Source of the DNA: Stercorarius parasiticus
Taxonomy: Eukaryota; Chordata; Aves; Charadriiformes; Stercorariidae
Reading direction: 5' to 3'
NCBI GenBank assembly: GCA_013396915.1
Contig: VWZL01000260.1
Span: 226,545-290,544, forward strand
Length of the DNA stretch: 64,000 bases
Both the position numbers and the translations under genes were made by a program. The notes beneath the pieces were generated by a model, which did not search any database, had not been told where the DNA came from, and worked only from the letters and a program-made list of their open reading frames with translations. This document shows positions 14,801 to 25,914 of the stretch, piece after piece (positions within the stretch are counted from its first letter, which is position 1; each line of letters begins with the position of its first letter).

Positions 14801-17590
14801 GGGGATTGTCATCATGTTTTGCCACTCACCTCAGTTTCTGATGGTTTCTACTCACTTATATTCAGTGATTTTTATCTTCGATCAGTTAGAGATTACTCTT
14901 CTGCATGTGGCCTAATCATTTAACAATTTTCTCCTTTTGGGAAGGATGCCATTGGCTGGAAACATCCATCTTCTACAAAAAGACAGCTGCATGTCTCACC
15001 TTTTAGCATAGCTAACAATGCCTATATGTCAGATATGAGTCAGAAGGAATTTCTGTGTTTCTGCATGAACAGTGTTAGCATCTGACCCAGCAAAGAGCTC
15101 TGCATTGCTGGGCAGAGGTCCTGAGCACCGTCATCCTGTTGTGCTGGCAGGCTGACTCATACGGTTTCAGTGGAGATCAAGGATTCACAACAACATCTCA
15201 ACTGGTCCAGGAGTCTCCTTATGACTCCTCAAAGGAGAGCCTGCTCAATGGGAGGGAATGAAGTTGTCATGTTACAACAGCGATTTTATTGTAACCTTGA
15301 GAAAGTTGTGTGTCCTGTTCAGGGAAAAAAAAAAAGCAAAGAAAAAAGTTTGACAATAATCTGGTAAGTCAGTTGTTTTAAGGCAATTTTGAGGTGAAAG
15401 AAGGGGAAAAAAGCAAGATGCTTCCTAAAAGAAAAGATGAAAAAGTGAGGCAGAAAACACTAAAACTAGTTGCAGAGTGTCATGACGCTACTTCTAGATG
15501 GGCACATTTGCCGTTAAGTTGAGGGAGGGTTTTGCTAGCAAAAGATAGCACCGTGTTTTCTTCCCTCTTCTGGCAGTAAATAGGTAACACTCACTTTCTC
15601 TTGTGATGTGGTAGTGCCCAGCAGCCTTTAGAAAGGGTTGCTTTGTGTTGCCGCTTGCCTGAGAGCTGTTCTTCTGCCCTGAAGAAAGCAATGTTTGTGT
15701 CATGTTCTGATTTATAAACAAAATGTTCTATTTCATGTATAAAATGTGAAATGACTTACCATGAGAGTTTGATTAAAGAAGTTGAAAAGACCAAGAATTG
15801 CGTGCGTGGAGTTAGTTTTTCTTTGATATCAAAGACCCTTTGGCTTGGTCTTTTTTGTCAGATGGGAGAACAACTGTGCAGAAAAATGACTTCAGTCTCT
15901 GTCTGCCTCAAATAGCACATGTGATGTGAGAAGTGCTCAGAGGATTTTGATCTGGAGACTTTTTTTTTTTTTGCATGCCAAATTGATGTAAGAACACTAC
16001 AAAACAGTTTACGTAGCATTTGGGCTGATATAGGTCCAGGTGGGGTGCTTGTCCAAAGGCCTAAGTGTTTGCAGCTATCCCAAAAAGCACATCTGTAGGT
16101 CACTAAAATGCATCCTGTCTTGCCATATAGCTGTTGGATACTGATCTGTACTGAGAATTTGCACGTGTGAGTAGTGATGACAGTGCTAGCATTAGGCACC
16201 TTATAAGTATGTAGCACTGCCTAAAATGTGTGTTCACCACAGCTCCCTACGGTGTGCCACGTGCCATGTATTTCCCACACTGAGTTTCCATTAGCTCAAG
16301 AAGTAATAAACATATGGGTACTTGGGGCTGGAAGAAATGAGCCCAGGGTATTGCCATGAACTTCTGGCTGTCAATAATGGGCACTGCCTGGCCAGTTTGA
16401 TATAGTGAGTACTACCAACAGGATTAGAGGAACTAGCAGAGGAGTTTAATATTTTCTAACCAGTTTATTAAGAGTCCTTGGACAAAACCCATTTAAACTC
16501 ATATTTTTTTTCAGAATCACTTTTCAAATGCAGTTTACAGTCTGAGAGCTGTCTCAAAGTAGCTACAATTAGAACATGTATAACTGTAGCCTGTACAATT
16601 TTTAAGAATAGTAGAGGTAAATTCCACTCTTGTCTATATATGCATTATACCTAATTGTTCAGTTTCAGGTATGCGACTGAGAACAAAATGTGTCTTTTAG
16701 CTCTCTTTTAAGACAGTGAAAAACTGGATCAAAATTCATTTCATCCTCATACTATGCTCATCTCTGTAGTACTTGAGTGTCCCGTGATATTACTATCAAA
16801 GTAATCTCTGTTGCATGTTTGCTCTTTCAGTTTCTTATTGAGAGAAACAAGCATAAGGAAAAGTTTTGAGTTTCAATTACATGAAAAGTGTTTTTACAGA
16901 CGCACGTGCACACACCCAATCTGATATATTTATATCCAAGTTACATTACTTAATGATCACACATGTCATTGGAAGTAGATATGTGTGGTTCAGTTCAATC
17001 AACTGATACCCTGAAAATTTGTTTCAGGTTCTCTTATACTACAAACTTAGTCATCTTACATGGGAGTATAGCCAAGAGGTCTCATTGCTACATGATGTAC
17101 TATGAAATCAACACACAGTACAGACTAAACTAAAACTGGTGTTAGATAAACAGATCCAAGCATGCAGTAAGTCTGGATGACCTGAATGGATGTGGCATAT
17201 ATTGCTATGAGTTATTGATGACCTTTCATAATTCACAAGTGGCTCAGGTTCCCTCCACCACTTCTGAGCTATGAGATCATTAATAATGTGTGCAAATAAA
17301 TAACACATCTCGAGTCAGCTCATTGTATTTCCTATTGCTCTCTATTTCCCTCCATGTATGGTATGTATGCATATAATATTTATTTCAGAAACAGTGAAAT
17401 TCCCACCAGCAGCTGTGGGGAAGAAAGTTATATCTCATAGTTATATCATTGGAGAGCTATATTTCATAGCTGTGAGGTTATAGTCATAAAATATAGCCTT
17501 TTAATGTGTTAAGAAAAACTTCTGCAGTTATTTAAACCAATAGGGCTATTGTATTCAAATTAACTAAACTTTACAGTACCGTCACATCCA

Positions 17591-17896
17591 CTGGGTCAAA
17601 TTCTACCCTGGCTTACACGCTGAACTCATTGGAAATTGCAAATGGCATCATCAGTCAGTACAAAACTGACTTTGCAAATCCTCCGTGGATGGTGGAATCA
17701 CACCTCGGATGAATTGGTCCAACAATTAAGGTCTTTTGACCCTAAATGTGCTGTAGCCTCAGTTGTCGTTTGCCAAGTCTTCTCACTTTTAACTTGGGAG
17801 TAATGCAACTCTCTCAGCCAAGAGCTAAAATGATCTTAAGTCCACTGAAGTTAAATCTTTCCATTGAATTCAGTAGGCTTTAGATCAGCTCCTAAG
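17591..17896. repeat. Possible ancient fold-back element (MITE-like)
   Basis: The right part, 17822-17896, is an imperfect palindrome. The 17-base arm at 17838-17854 pairs with 17864-17880 with several mismatches, and an outer arm (GAGCT..TGATCT) pairs loosely with AGATCAGCTC near 17883-17892. The left part begins with GGTCAAATTCTACCC. From memory, both parts resemble a highly diverged interspersed repeat common in turtle, crocodile and bird DNA, whose hallmark is a palindromic stretch like CCATTGACTTCAGTGG. The copy is very decayed and the family name cannot be fixed by eye. Confidence 0.3.
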
Positions 17897-18946
17897 AGCA
17901 GCTGCCATCTCGGAAAAAATCTATGTGAAAATTGTCCTTGATTTTGCTATTAATGATCTTTGCCCTGAAGTTACTTCATTCCCATATTTTTCCAATACTG
18001 TTTTTAAACATTGTTTTTCATTCCTCATTGTTCATGCAGCTTTTGAGGTCTGTTCTCATCAGTGGGTTTCTTACTGCACTAATAAGAAAAATATTGCAGT
18101 TTGTAATCTCTTCTTTCATCTTTGTGTTTATTAACTTTTGAGAATGTATGCAGTTCCATGGGTCAGTCACGCCAGAGAAAGAAGTTTTGTCATATCGCTC
18201 AACCTTCCTGCTTGTAACTGCACAGCCTTTTATTTCAGTTTCTGGTAGACTCCTCCTGGAAAACGCTGTAGTCATTGAACCAACAAGACGTATCCATGGG
18301 GGAAGTAGGCTGAAGGCTGTAATGTTTGTATTGATGCATATATGGCAGTGGCCTGGTAGTTCATTGATTGGTTATTTAAGGCTTTTTCAGCACATGGGCA
18401 GTAATCCAATGTGCCAGTAGACAAGTATAGCAGTGTTGTTAATCAGACTGGCACCAAATTAAGAAGCCTCTGTATTAACCTGATGTCTGTATCCACAAAG
18501 TTAGGTTTTCAAACATCAGAACCCTTAAATAATAGTATAAGCAGATGAATCTTATTTAGACTATTTCTTCTTTTTGGTATTAATTGCACTGTGATTATGC
18601 AATTAGTCAACTGAAGAAAAACTACCAGTGGGAGAAGAAATACGTACCTAAGAGAGTCTTCATTCTGACACTTTTAGCCATGGTCCTTCATTCCAGGTCT
18701 GAACAGGAACATTTTGGTCCCTCCACTGAACATCTGTGTGGGGAGGCTTTTTCACTGAAAAGCATTTTTCAGAGTTCAAAAGCATCCAGGGTGAGGAAGC
18801 CCAGAAGTTGGGAGTTACTACTGGTTTCTGTATAGCCCAGCCTATTTAGCACAGCCAGCAGTGCTTTGCTGCAATCTGTAAGGGATTAACTTAATTTACC
18901 TCAAGATAGCTATCCAGTGGAAGCTCTTGAAGGAGGAGTTTGGATA

Positions 18947-18966
18947 TGAGAGGGAGAGAGAGAGAA
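18947..18966. repeat. (GA)n purine microsatellite
   Basis: A short GAGAGGGAGAGAGAGAGAA-type run. Low complexity, no further meaning seen. Confidence 0.7.
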
Positions 18967-20014
18967 GTGGTTGAATTCAAGATGTGTTGCCCCTAAGATG
19001 GCATGGAAGGTCTGGGTGGTGGTCCCCTCTCTAGAATGAAGTGACGCTAGTGTTCATAGCAACTATCTGGTATTATAGCTGAGCTGTTTGAGATTATACC
19101 AGTGCATTCACTGAAGATCCACTTTCCACATCTCCCAAAGTGATCAGAAAACCTGATACTTCCCAAAACTGCTACTGGAATCACTGCCGCTGTTAGATCA
19201 CGCTCACTGCATTCTTCAAATTGAAGTGTTCTTCACTTTAAATATGATTTTTGGGGGCTGCCCAAAATGTGAGTCATTTCTTCACAGACAGTTTTTCAAA
19301 AATTGCTGCCTCTATGTTAGCAGATACCCGTCTTTATGCTACATAAGCCAAGGATTCTGTTAACTGTACTAACTGCATGGAGTAAATCACACTTTGGCCC
19401 CTGAACGCAGCAACCTTTCCCCTCTAGCCATGAAGTAATTGATGGAGTAGCACTGGAAAGCTTGCATTCTTGCTGTCTGGCAAAATAATAAATAAAAATG
19501 TATCATTTCTTAATGGACTTTGAAGAGGTGAGTAACTTAAATCTGGTAAACATACAAGAGCAGCAGCCACCTCTATTTTGCTCGGACAGTAGAGGAAAAC
19601 ATTGCTTTAAAGATTCATCTAAATATCCTCCTGCATGAAATGAAAAATAGTTTCTAATCTACCTAAGAAAACGTAACAAATATTTTTTGTTCACGGCTAA
19701 CCAATTGCAGTGATACCCAGAGGGGTCCTGGTCAAGTTTCCACCGATGGAGATCAACGGGGAGTCTTTCCATTTTCTCTAATGGGGTTTGTTGTGTTGCT
19801 CAGTGCTGATTTGAGAATAATGGGGAAGCTGGCAACCAAAAGCTACTCTGATTCGTTAGAACAAGGAGCAGATTTACTCATTGTAGGAGTACATAAATAA
19901 CTGGTTTCTGAAAAGTTTGATTAAGAAACTAAAAACTTACCCCTGGCCTCTGTGATGTGAATGGGGAAAATCCTACCAGCATTAGCAAGTGCAGGACTGA
20001 GGCTTTAAAATCAA

Positions 20015-20822
20015 CAGAGAGAAATGGCTGGAGAAATGGGCTGACAGGAACCTCACAAAGTTTAACAAGGGGAATGTGCAAAGTCCTGCACCTAGGGAGC
20101 AACAACCCCAGGCACCAGCACATACCGTAGACCACACAGCTGGAAAGCGGCTTGGCAGAAAAGCACCTGGGGTTCCTGGTGGACAACAAGTTGACCATGA
20201 GCCAGCGATGTGCCCTCATGGCAAAGGCAGCAAATGGGATCATGGGCTGCATTCGACTGTTGACAACAGGTCAAGGGAGGTGATCCTTCCCCTCTACCTA
20301 GCACTGGTGAGGCCACACCTGGAGTGCTGTGTCCAATCCTGGGCTCCTCAGCACAAGAGAGGCATGGACATACTGGAAAGAGTCCAACAAAAAGCAATGA
20401 AGGTGATTAAGAGACCAGAGCACGTCTCCTATGAGGAAAGGCTGGGAGAACTGAGATTGTTCACTCTGGAGAAGAGAAGGCTCAGGGGGAATCTCATCAA
20501 CAAATACCTGAAGGGCAAAGAGGGCAGAGCCAGGCTCTTTTCAGTGGTGCCCAGTGGCAGGACCAGAGGCAATGGGCGCAAACTGAAGCACAGGACGTTC
20601 CCTCAGAACATCAAGAAACACTTTTTTACTATGAGGATGACTGAGCACTGGCACAGGCTGGCCAGGGAGATTGTGGAATCTCTCTCCTTGGAGGTATTAA
20701 AAAGCTGGCTGGACACGGTGCCAGGCAGCCTGCTGTAGGTGGCTCTTCCTGAGCAGGGGAGTTTGGACCAGATGAGCTCCAGAGGTCCCATCCAACCTCA
20801 AACATTCTGTGATTTTGCGATG
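20015..20822 (+). mobile_element. CR1 LINE fragment, 3-prime end, plus strand
   Basis: This is the last ~800 bases of a CR1 non-LTR retrotransposon: the C-terminal end of the ORF2 reverse transcriptase followed by a short 3-prime UTR. The RT tail block starting [15 protein letters not shown] and the blocks YEERLGELRLF and [11 protein letters not shown] are diagnostic for CR1. The element ends in CCCATCCAACCTCAAACATT and a decayed octamer tail near 20800-20822. The 5-prime truncation is typical of LINE insertions. The left boundary is approximate, because similarity to CR1 fades upstream of about 20015. Confidence 0.93.
20021..20738 (+). pseudogene. CR1 ORF2 reverse transcriptase C-terminus, broken
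   Basis: The reading frame of the RT thumb and C-terminal region can be followed but is interrupted. FNKGN near 20065 is in one frame. The next block, CKVLHLGSNNP, lies in another frame and contains an in-frame TAG near 20126. From [10 protein letters not shown] (about 20268) to the end near 20738 the first frame resumes and stays open for about 155 codons. At least two frameshifts and one stop are therefore present. The RT catalytic palm, the endonuclease and ORF1 are absent. An uninterrupted 220-codon frame starting at 20076 is misleading, because its first ~65 codons are out of phase with the RT. No function is expected. Confidence 0.85.
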
Positions 20823-23810
20823 AGTGGAAGAGAATTAAGTTACAGCAGATTGTAGCTACCCTCAAAATGGAGACTGTGAAAAACATGCGTAGCCTTAACA
20901 GAGATTATGCCATTGATTGTGACTTCAAATCACAAAGGGACAGCAATGGTAATAAAATGTACGGCAGGGGTGGAGGACAAGGAAACCTAGCCAAGACTAC
21001 TCAGAAACTGTTATATTCAGTAACTGTAATTGGTGTGGAATAAGTGTAAACTGGATGAACTTGTGCGTATGGTGTGAATTAGTCATTGAGGTTAAAGTGA
21101 ATTGAGGTTAAAGAGAATTAAAGTTTTCTCTTTTTTTTTTCTTTTTGAAGAGAAATGGTTCTCTTCTACATCAATGAAGTACATAAAATCCTTATCCTTG
21201 ACCTTAATTAATGCGAGATATAAAACCTAGGAAAAAATCCATTATGAATTGAGAACACACATGTAATTAGTGACAGTTTGAGACCAAGACAATGAATACT
21301 TTTATAAAGTGTTTCTCTAAAAAATAAAAATGTTGCTAATTTTGCAGAATTCCATCATATGGTTACTTCAGGGTAAAGACAAAACAGTTAGGAAATATGA
21401 ACTATGTCTTAACCAGCTAAAAGACTTACCAAACCATGGGCAGTTACTTTTTAAAAGATGAGAGCACTGGGAAAAGACTGGAACGAGAACAGAAGCACAC
21501 TAGTAAACCTCAACAAAAAAAGAATATTCTTAGTAATTACCATTTTTTAAAGTACTTTAATCCAAAACTCAACATCTGATAAGGAAAAGTCTTTGAACAT
21601 CTAGAAGACAATAAAATTATGATCAATAACCAGGACTGATTTGTCAAGACTAAATGTTGCCAGACAAACCATTTTTATAGCTTAGAGTAATTAGTGGATG
21701 AAGAAAATGAGGTAAATGTTATATTGAAGATCAGAGTCTCAGCTGGAGAAAGGAAACATAACTATATTGACTTCATCGTACTTATTAAAGTAAACTGAAG
21801 ATCAGCATTTATACCTTAGAACAGCATTTCTCCAAGTCTCATAAAGTTTTACCTGAAAAATAAAATCGAATTGTTTCTAAACATTTGACATAACATGAAA
21901 CCAGAGTAAAATGATCACAAAACTGAGCAATTTAAAATGATTTTAGGCATTGCAAAGAAAGTTTCTAAAAGACATCTTATTTCCTGACCTCGTTAATAAT
22001 CCAGGAAAGGTCCAAATTTTATTAATGCAGCTATGAACATTTTAAAAAAAAGAATAAAAAATATACATCAAGTTAGGGAGAAAAGCTGGGGAAAAATACA
22101 AGTATGATATTTATAGGGGAAAAATATTCAAAATACTGATATTCAGAATGAAGAAGAAACCTGACAGCAGTGTTGCCATTTTGCTTGCAGGAACAAAGAT
22201 ATCGGCCCAAATTTATTATATGTGTATTTTGACATATAATCTGTATCTTCTATGAATGTGTTTCTACTCGAATTAAATTAATTCAGTGGAAAGAGTTTCA
22301 AGTCTTTTCCTTATATTATCATCTACTGAAAGAATTACTTGGTGTTGACATTACATAGTTAGGGACATGTTTGTTAATACTCTTAACTAAAAGTATGTTA
22401 GTACATAGAGTAAAAAAGAACAGTCTTTTACAAACTACGAGACAAGAGATAAGATTTAGATGCAGACAATCAAGGAGAAAATGAAAGGGCAGTGACACGA
22501 TACTGGCCAGCACGATAAACAATGATTTTGGGGAAAGTGATGTGAATCTTTTCATTATTAACTCTGTCTTGAGGATATGCCACTGCTCTTAGGTCAATGT
22601 TGGTCAGAGGTTACTCTCAAGATGAGATTCTCCAACCATTTGCTGTGTGAGCGCTCAGTCATATCTTGGACATTACTTCAGTGCAAGGTCTAGAGCTCTC
22701 TAGAGAAAAATTCAAGTATAGTCATCATATCATAATGATATGATGTAATCATACAGAGTAATTCAGATTACAAAGATCCTCCACTCCAGCTCCCCCCCAA
22801 AAAACAGGACAATTTAGAGTTATGTTAGGTTGCTCTAGGTCTTAACAACACTTGGTGTAGGCCCACAAAGTAATACCAATGGAAAGGGCAGCAGACTGTG
22901 CTGCCTCTGATACTCCAGAGCTCTCTTGATTTCTCAGGTAGATACGAGTTTAGATTCCCAGGCGCTCCCATAAAACCAATGCTTTTTGATATGAAGCAGT
23001 TGCTTTTTTGGCAGCACTGATAGGAACATCACAAGAAGGAACTGTTGTCATTGTGCTGCAGGGGTAGCTAAGCATAAACAAAGAAGGAAGGCCAGCTTCA
23101 TCTGCCTGGATGCTTGTGAGAAAATAATCAGAAATATTTGCAACTGGAAACTCATGTGTTCAGACTTGCATACAGGTTATATGCAGTATTACTGTTCCCA
23201 TGCTACAGTGTGTAGTGAGAATGTGGGGCAATTATGAAAGTGAAATTTGCTTTTTCTGCAATGTGTGCAACATTTATTTAAAGTGAATTGTTCCAGGGAA
23301 CATCTTTGCCAAGAAACTCTTTCAGGAGATAATTTAAGGAAAATGAGCACCAAAGAATGGAAATTATGGGATTGAATTCGCTTAATTCAAATGGAAAATG
23401 TCTTCATGGTTTCTACCCAGCAGGTAATGCATATGTTTATTGCATTATAGAAATTACAGAGCTAGTTAAATTATTTCACTATTTTTGACATTCTGAAGAT
23501 CTTTCCATTCCTTGTGATCTGAAATTGATACTTTTTCTGCTTATTTTACAATGTATTTCCACAGATTTTTGCCAGCATTTTTATGAAATCACATTAGAAA
23601 ATTCATGTTTACTAATAATCTTTTTTCCTCCTGACAGTAGGGAAAATAATGAAAGCAACAATGTTAAAATATATTTAAAAGATATTGACATATGCGGTTG
23701 CCAATGTTTTAATAGGAAGTACTGATACTGTTTGAAATGTTCCCCTTATAAAAGTACAGGCCATTTTTTCAACAGCGTGATGGCACCAGATTTACTAAAA
23801 ACTATCATAA
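20823..23810. other. Anonymous AT-rich DNA, no gene recognised
   Basis: About 3 kb of markedly AT-rich sequence with only short frames. A perfect short palindrome at 22723-22745 is listed separately. No transposon ends or exons are visible. Confidence 0.6.
22723..22745. repeat. Perfect 23-base palindrome
   Basis: Two arms of CATCATATCAT face each other around a single central A. It is AT-rich and could form a small cruciform or a dimeric protein site. In AT-rich DNA such palindromes also arise by chance. Confidence 0.75.
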
Positions 23811-24650
23811 ATCATAGAATTATGGAAAAATTCAGGTTGGAGGGGACCTCCGACGGTCTTGTAGTTCAGCCTTCCGCTCAAAGTTGGGCTAGCTTTGAAG
23901 TTACATCAGGTTGCTTACTGTCTTGGCCAGTTGCATTTTGAGTATCTCCAGGGATGGAGGTGCCACAGCTTCTGTGGACAACTTGTGCTAGTGCTCAACT
24001 ACCATCATTGTAAAACTTTTTCCTTATTTTTTATCAGGGCCCAAAACAGGACACGCTATTCCAGATGTATCTTCACAAGTCCTGAGTAGAGAGGAATAAC
24101 CACTTTACTCAGCCTGCTGCCTACGCTTCTTCTAAGACAGCTTGATATGTGCTTAGCCTTCATTCCCACAAGCTCACAGGGTTAAGATGAGTTTCAGCGG
24201 GGTCCTTATCTGCAGATCTGCTCCTCAGCCAGTCATCCCTCAGCCTGCACCAACAGAGAGGGTTAGCCCTACCCAGGGGCAGGACCTTGCTTTCATCTTT
24301 GGTGCATTTCATGAAGTTCCTTCTGGCTGATTACTCAAGCTGGTTTGGGTCCACCAAAGGTGGTGACATCCAACATATCAGCCATTCCTCCCAGTTTGGT
24401 ATCATCAGGAGACTTGCTGAGGGCTCATTATGTCCCATTGTCCAGGTTATTGATGAGTTTGCCATTTGTTAATCCACACTGATAGTTCTCTGTTGCTGTC
24501 TTTCCCTTTGTGTGCAGTGAAATGACCTGCATGAAGACTTGCTCCATAATTTTTCCAAGAACTGAGGGAAGACTGACTGTCTTTTAGTTGCCTGGATCTT
24601 CTTTCTTGCTTTTTTCAAAAAACATTTTTTTCTCTTACTGCAGACCCAAA
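23811..24650 (-). mobile_element. Old CR1 LINE fragment with internal deletion, minus strand
   Basis: On the minus strand this is a diverged CR1 3-prime portion. The element end is at 23811 (ATCATAGAATTATGG, reverse of the octamer tail), followed by GGAGGGGACCTCC and the 3-prime UTR. Then come pieces of the RT C-terminus (about 24000-24100) and the RT region preceding it (about 24190-24465), which holds the ATCATCAGGAGACTTGCTGAG block matching the FADD-region context. At about 24465 it jumps to a more upstream RT block (about 24515-24640, TTTTCCAAGAACTGAGGGAAG), so several hundred bases are deleted. It is more diverged than the other CR1 copies and contains no usable frame. The right edge is approximate. 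Confidence 0.8.
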
Positions 24651-25864
24651 GAGGCAGTCCCGCCTGAGGACATCTTCTGTGTAGAGACACTTGGTCAGAG
24701 GAATCACATATTATTGTGTAAATAATCAACTCTGTGCTCTCCAATCTAAAAATATTCTGTTTTCTTGGGAGAAAGGGGCCTTCATGGGGCACAGGTTTTC
24801 AATATCCTCAGGCACGTCGATGTTGTTTATTAATCATGAGTCTTTCCTGAATACCACATCCAGGCTTCTCTGTTTGCATCCAAGCATATGCTCAGGTGTA
24901 GGTACAGGCTGAGTTTTGGAGTTGTTTATAAGAGTCTAAACACGCCTGGCACCTGACAAAGATCCTGTTCACTGAAGCAGACTGGGTAGAGGAAGGTCCA
25001 AACTTTCCTGATAGGTCTGCTGACCCATGCCCCAAGCTTGGCTATTGCTCAGCACTTCAGGTAAGCTTCAACCCTAGGCCACATTTGAAGAAATAGCCAG
25101 CTATAAAGACAGAAATGTTGTGGGTGATGGGCTCTCACCCGCTGCGAGAGGGGCAGATGGGCAGTTTCTTATTCCTCTCTAGTGTGAGGGAACTGGGCCT
25201 CCTGTGTTTCATGGCTTTGTAACTGGAGTTGAAGAGAAGGTTGTGGGATTAGTCAGGCTTTACTTGTTTCATGTACTCACTACGAAAGAAATGCTAAAAT
25301 AACAACTATTGGGTCTAGTAAAAGAAGACATGACGTTTGCTTTCTCAGAGACTCTAGGTGACTTCAGGCAAAATCTGTGGAGAGGAGTTAGCAATCAGGC
25401 GATAAAAACATTTCAGCTCTAGCTTTATTCCATGCTTCCCTGTGGCTGAGCACACTCTCACAGCAGATCTCAGCTAGTTTGAAGGACTCAATCCGTGAAC
25501 CATTCAGATAACAAACATTTTATCTTCCCAAATCAGAATCATAGCAACTCCTCTTTTCATCAAAGGATCGTCCAGGAATGAAAGGGACTTTCACATCAGA
25601 GGGATGTTTCTCTGCTGTGACATCCCATCAGGGCTCTGGAAACTCCTGTTCCCCTGTGAAACTGAAGGCGGATGAGTGCTCGCTCCTAACGCTCTGCTGA
25701 CGGCAGGGCTCAGCCTGGCAGCTCCCAAAGGAGCCTGTGCAGAAAGTGGCATTACCTCATATGTCACTGTGATATTTTAAAATGGTTGCATAATTACTTT
25801 GACTATTGCACTCGGACTGGATGACAGGACTATGAAGACAAATTTGTTCCAGAAACTGTTTGGA

Positions 25865-25914
25865 TTTTTTCCTTTCCCCCCCTTTTTTTTCTTTTTTTCC
25901 CTTTGTGGCCTGGG
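25865..25914. repeat. Polypyrimidine tract
   Basis: About 50 bases of nearly pure C and T with runs of seven C and eight T. Low-complexity DNA prone to length variation and sequencing error. Confidence 0.75.

Larger units (their letters stand above)
4326..20014. other. Long anonymous stretch, no gene recognised
   Basis: Almost 16 kb without a recognisable exon, RNA gene or young transposon. The longest frames (about 142 codons near 4.7-5.2 kb, about 135 codons on the minus strand near 7.3-7.7 kb) have no familiar motifs and are compatible with chance. Small local repeats and a degenerate fold-back sequence near 17.8 kb are listed separately. Confidence 0.55.

Noticed and set aside
20076..20738. 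Uninterrupted 220-codon frame as a functional CR1 protein
   Set aside because: The first ~65 codons are out of phase with the RT, and the rest is only its C-terminal end without catalytic residues.
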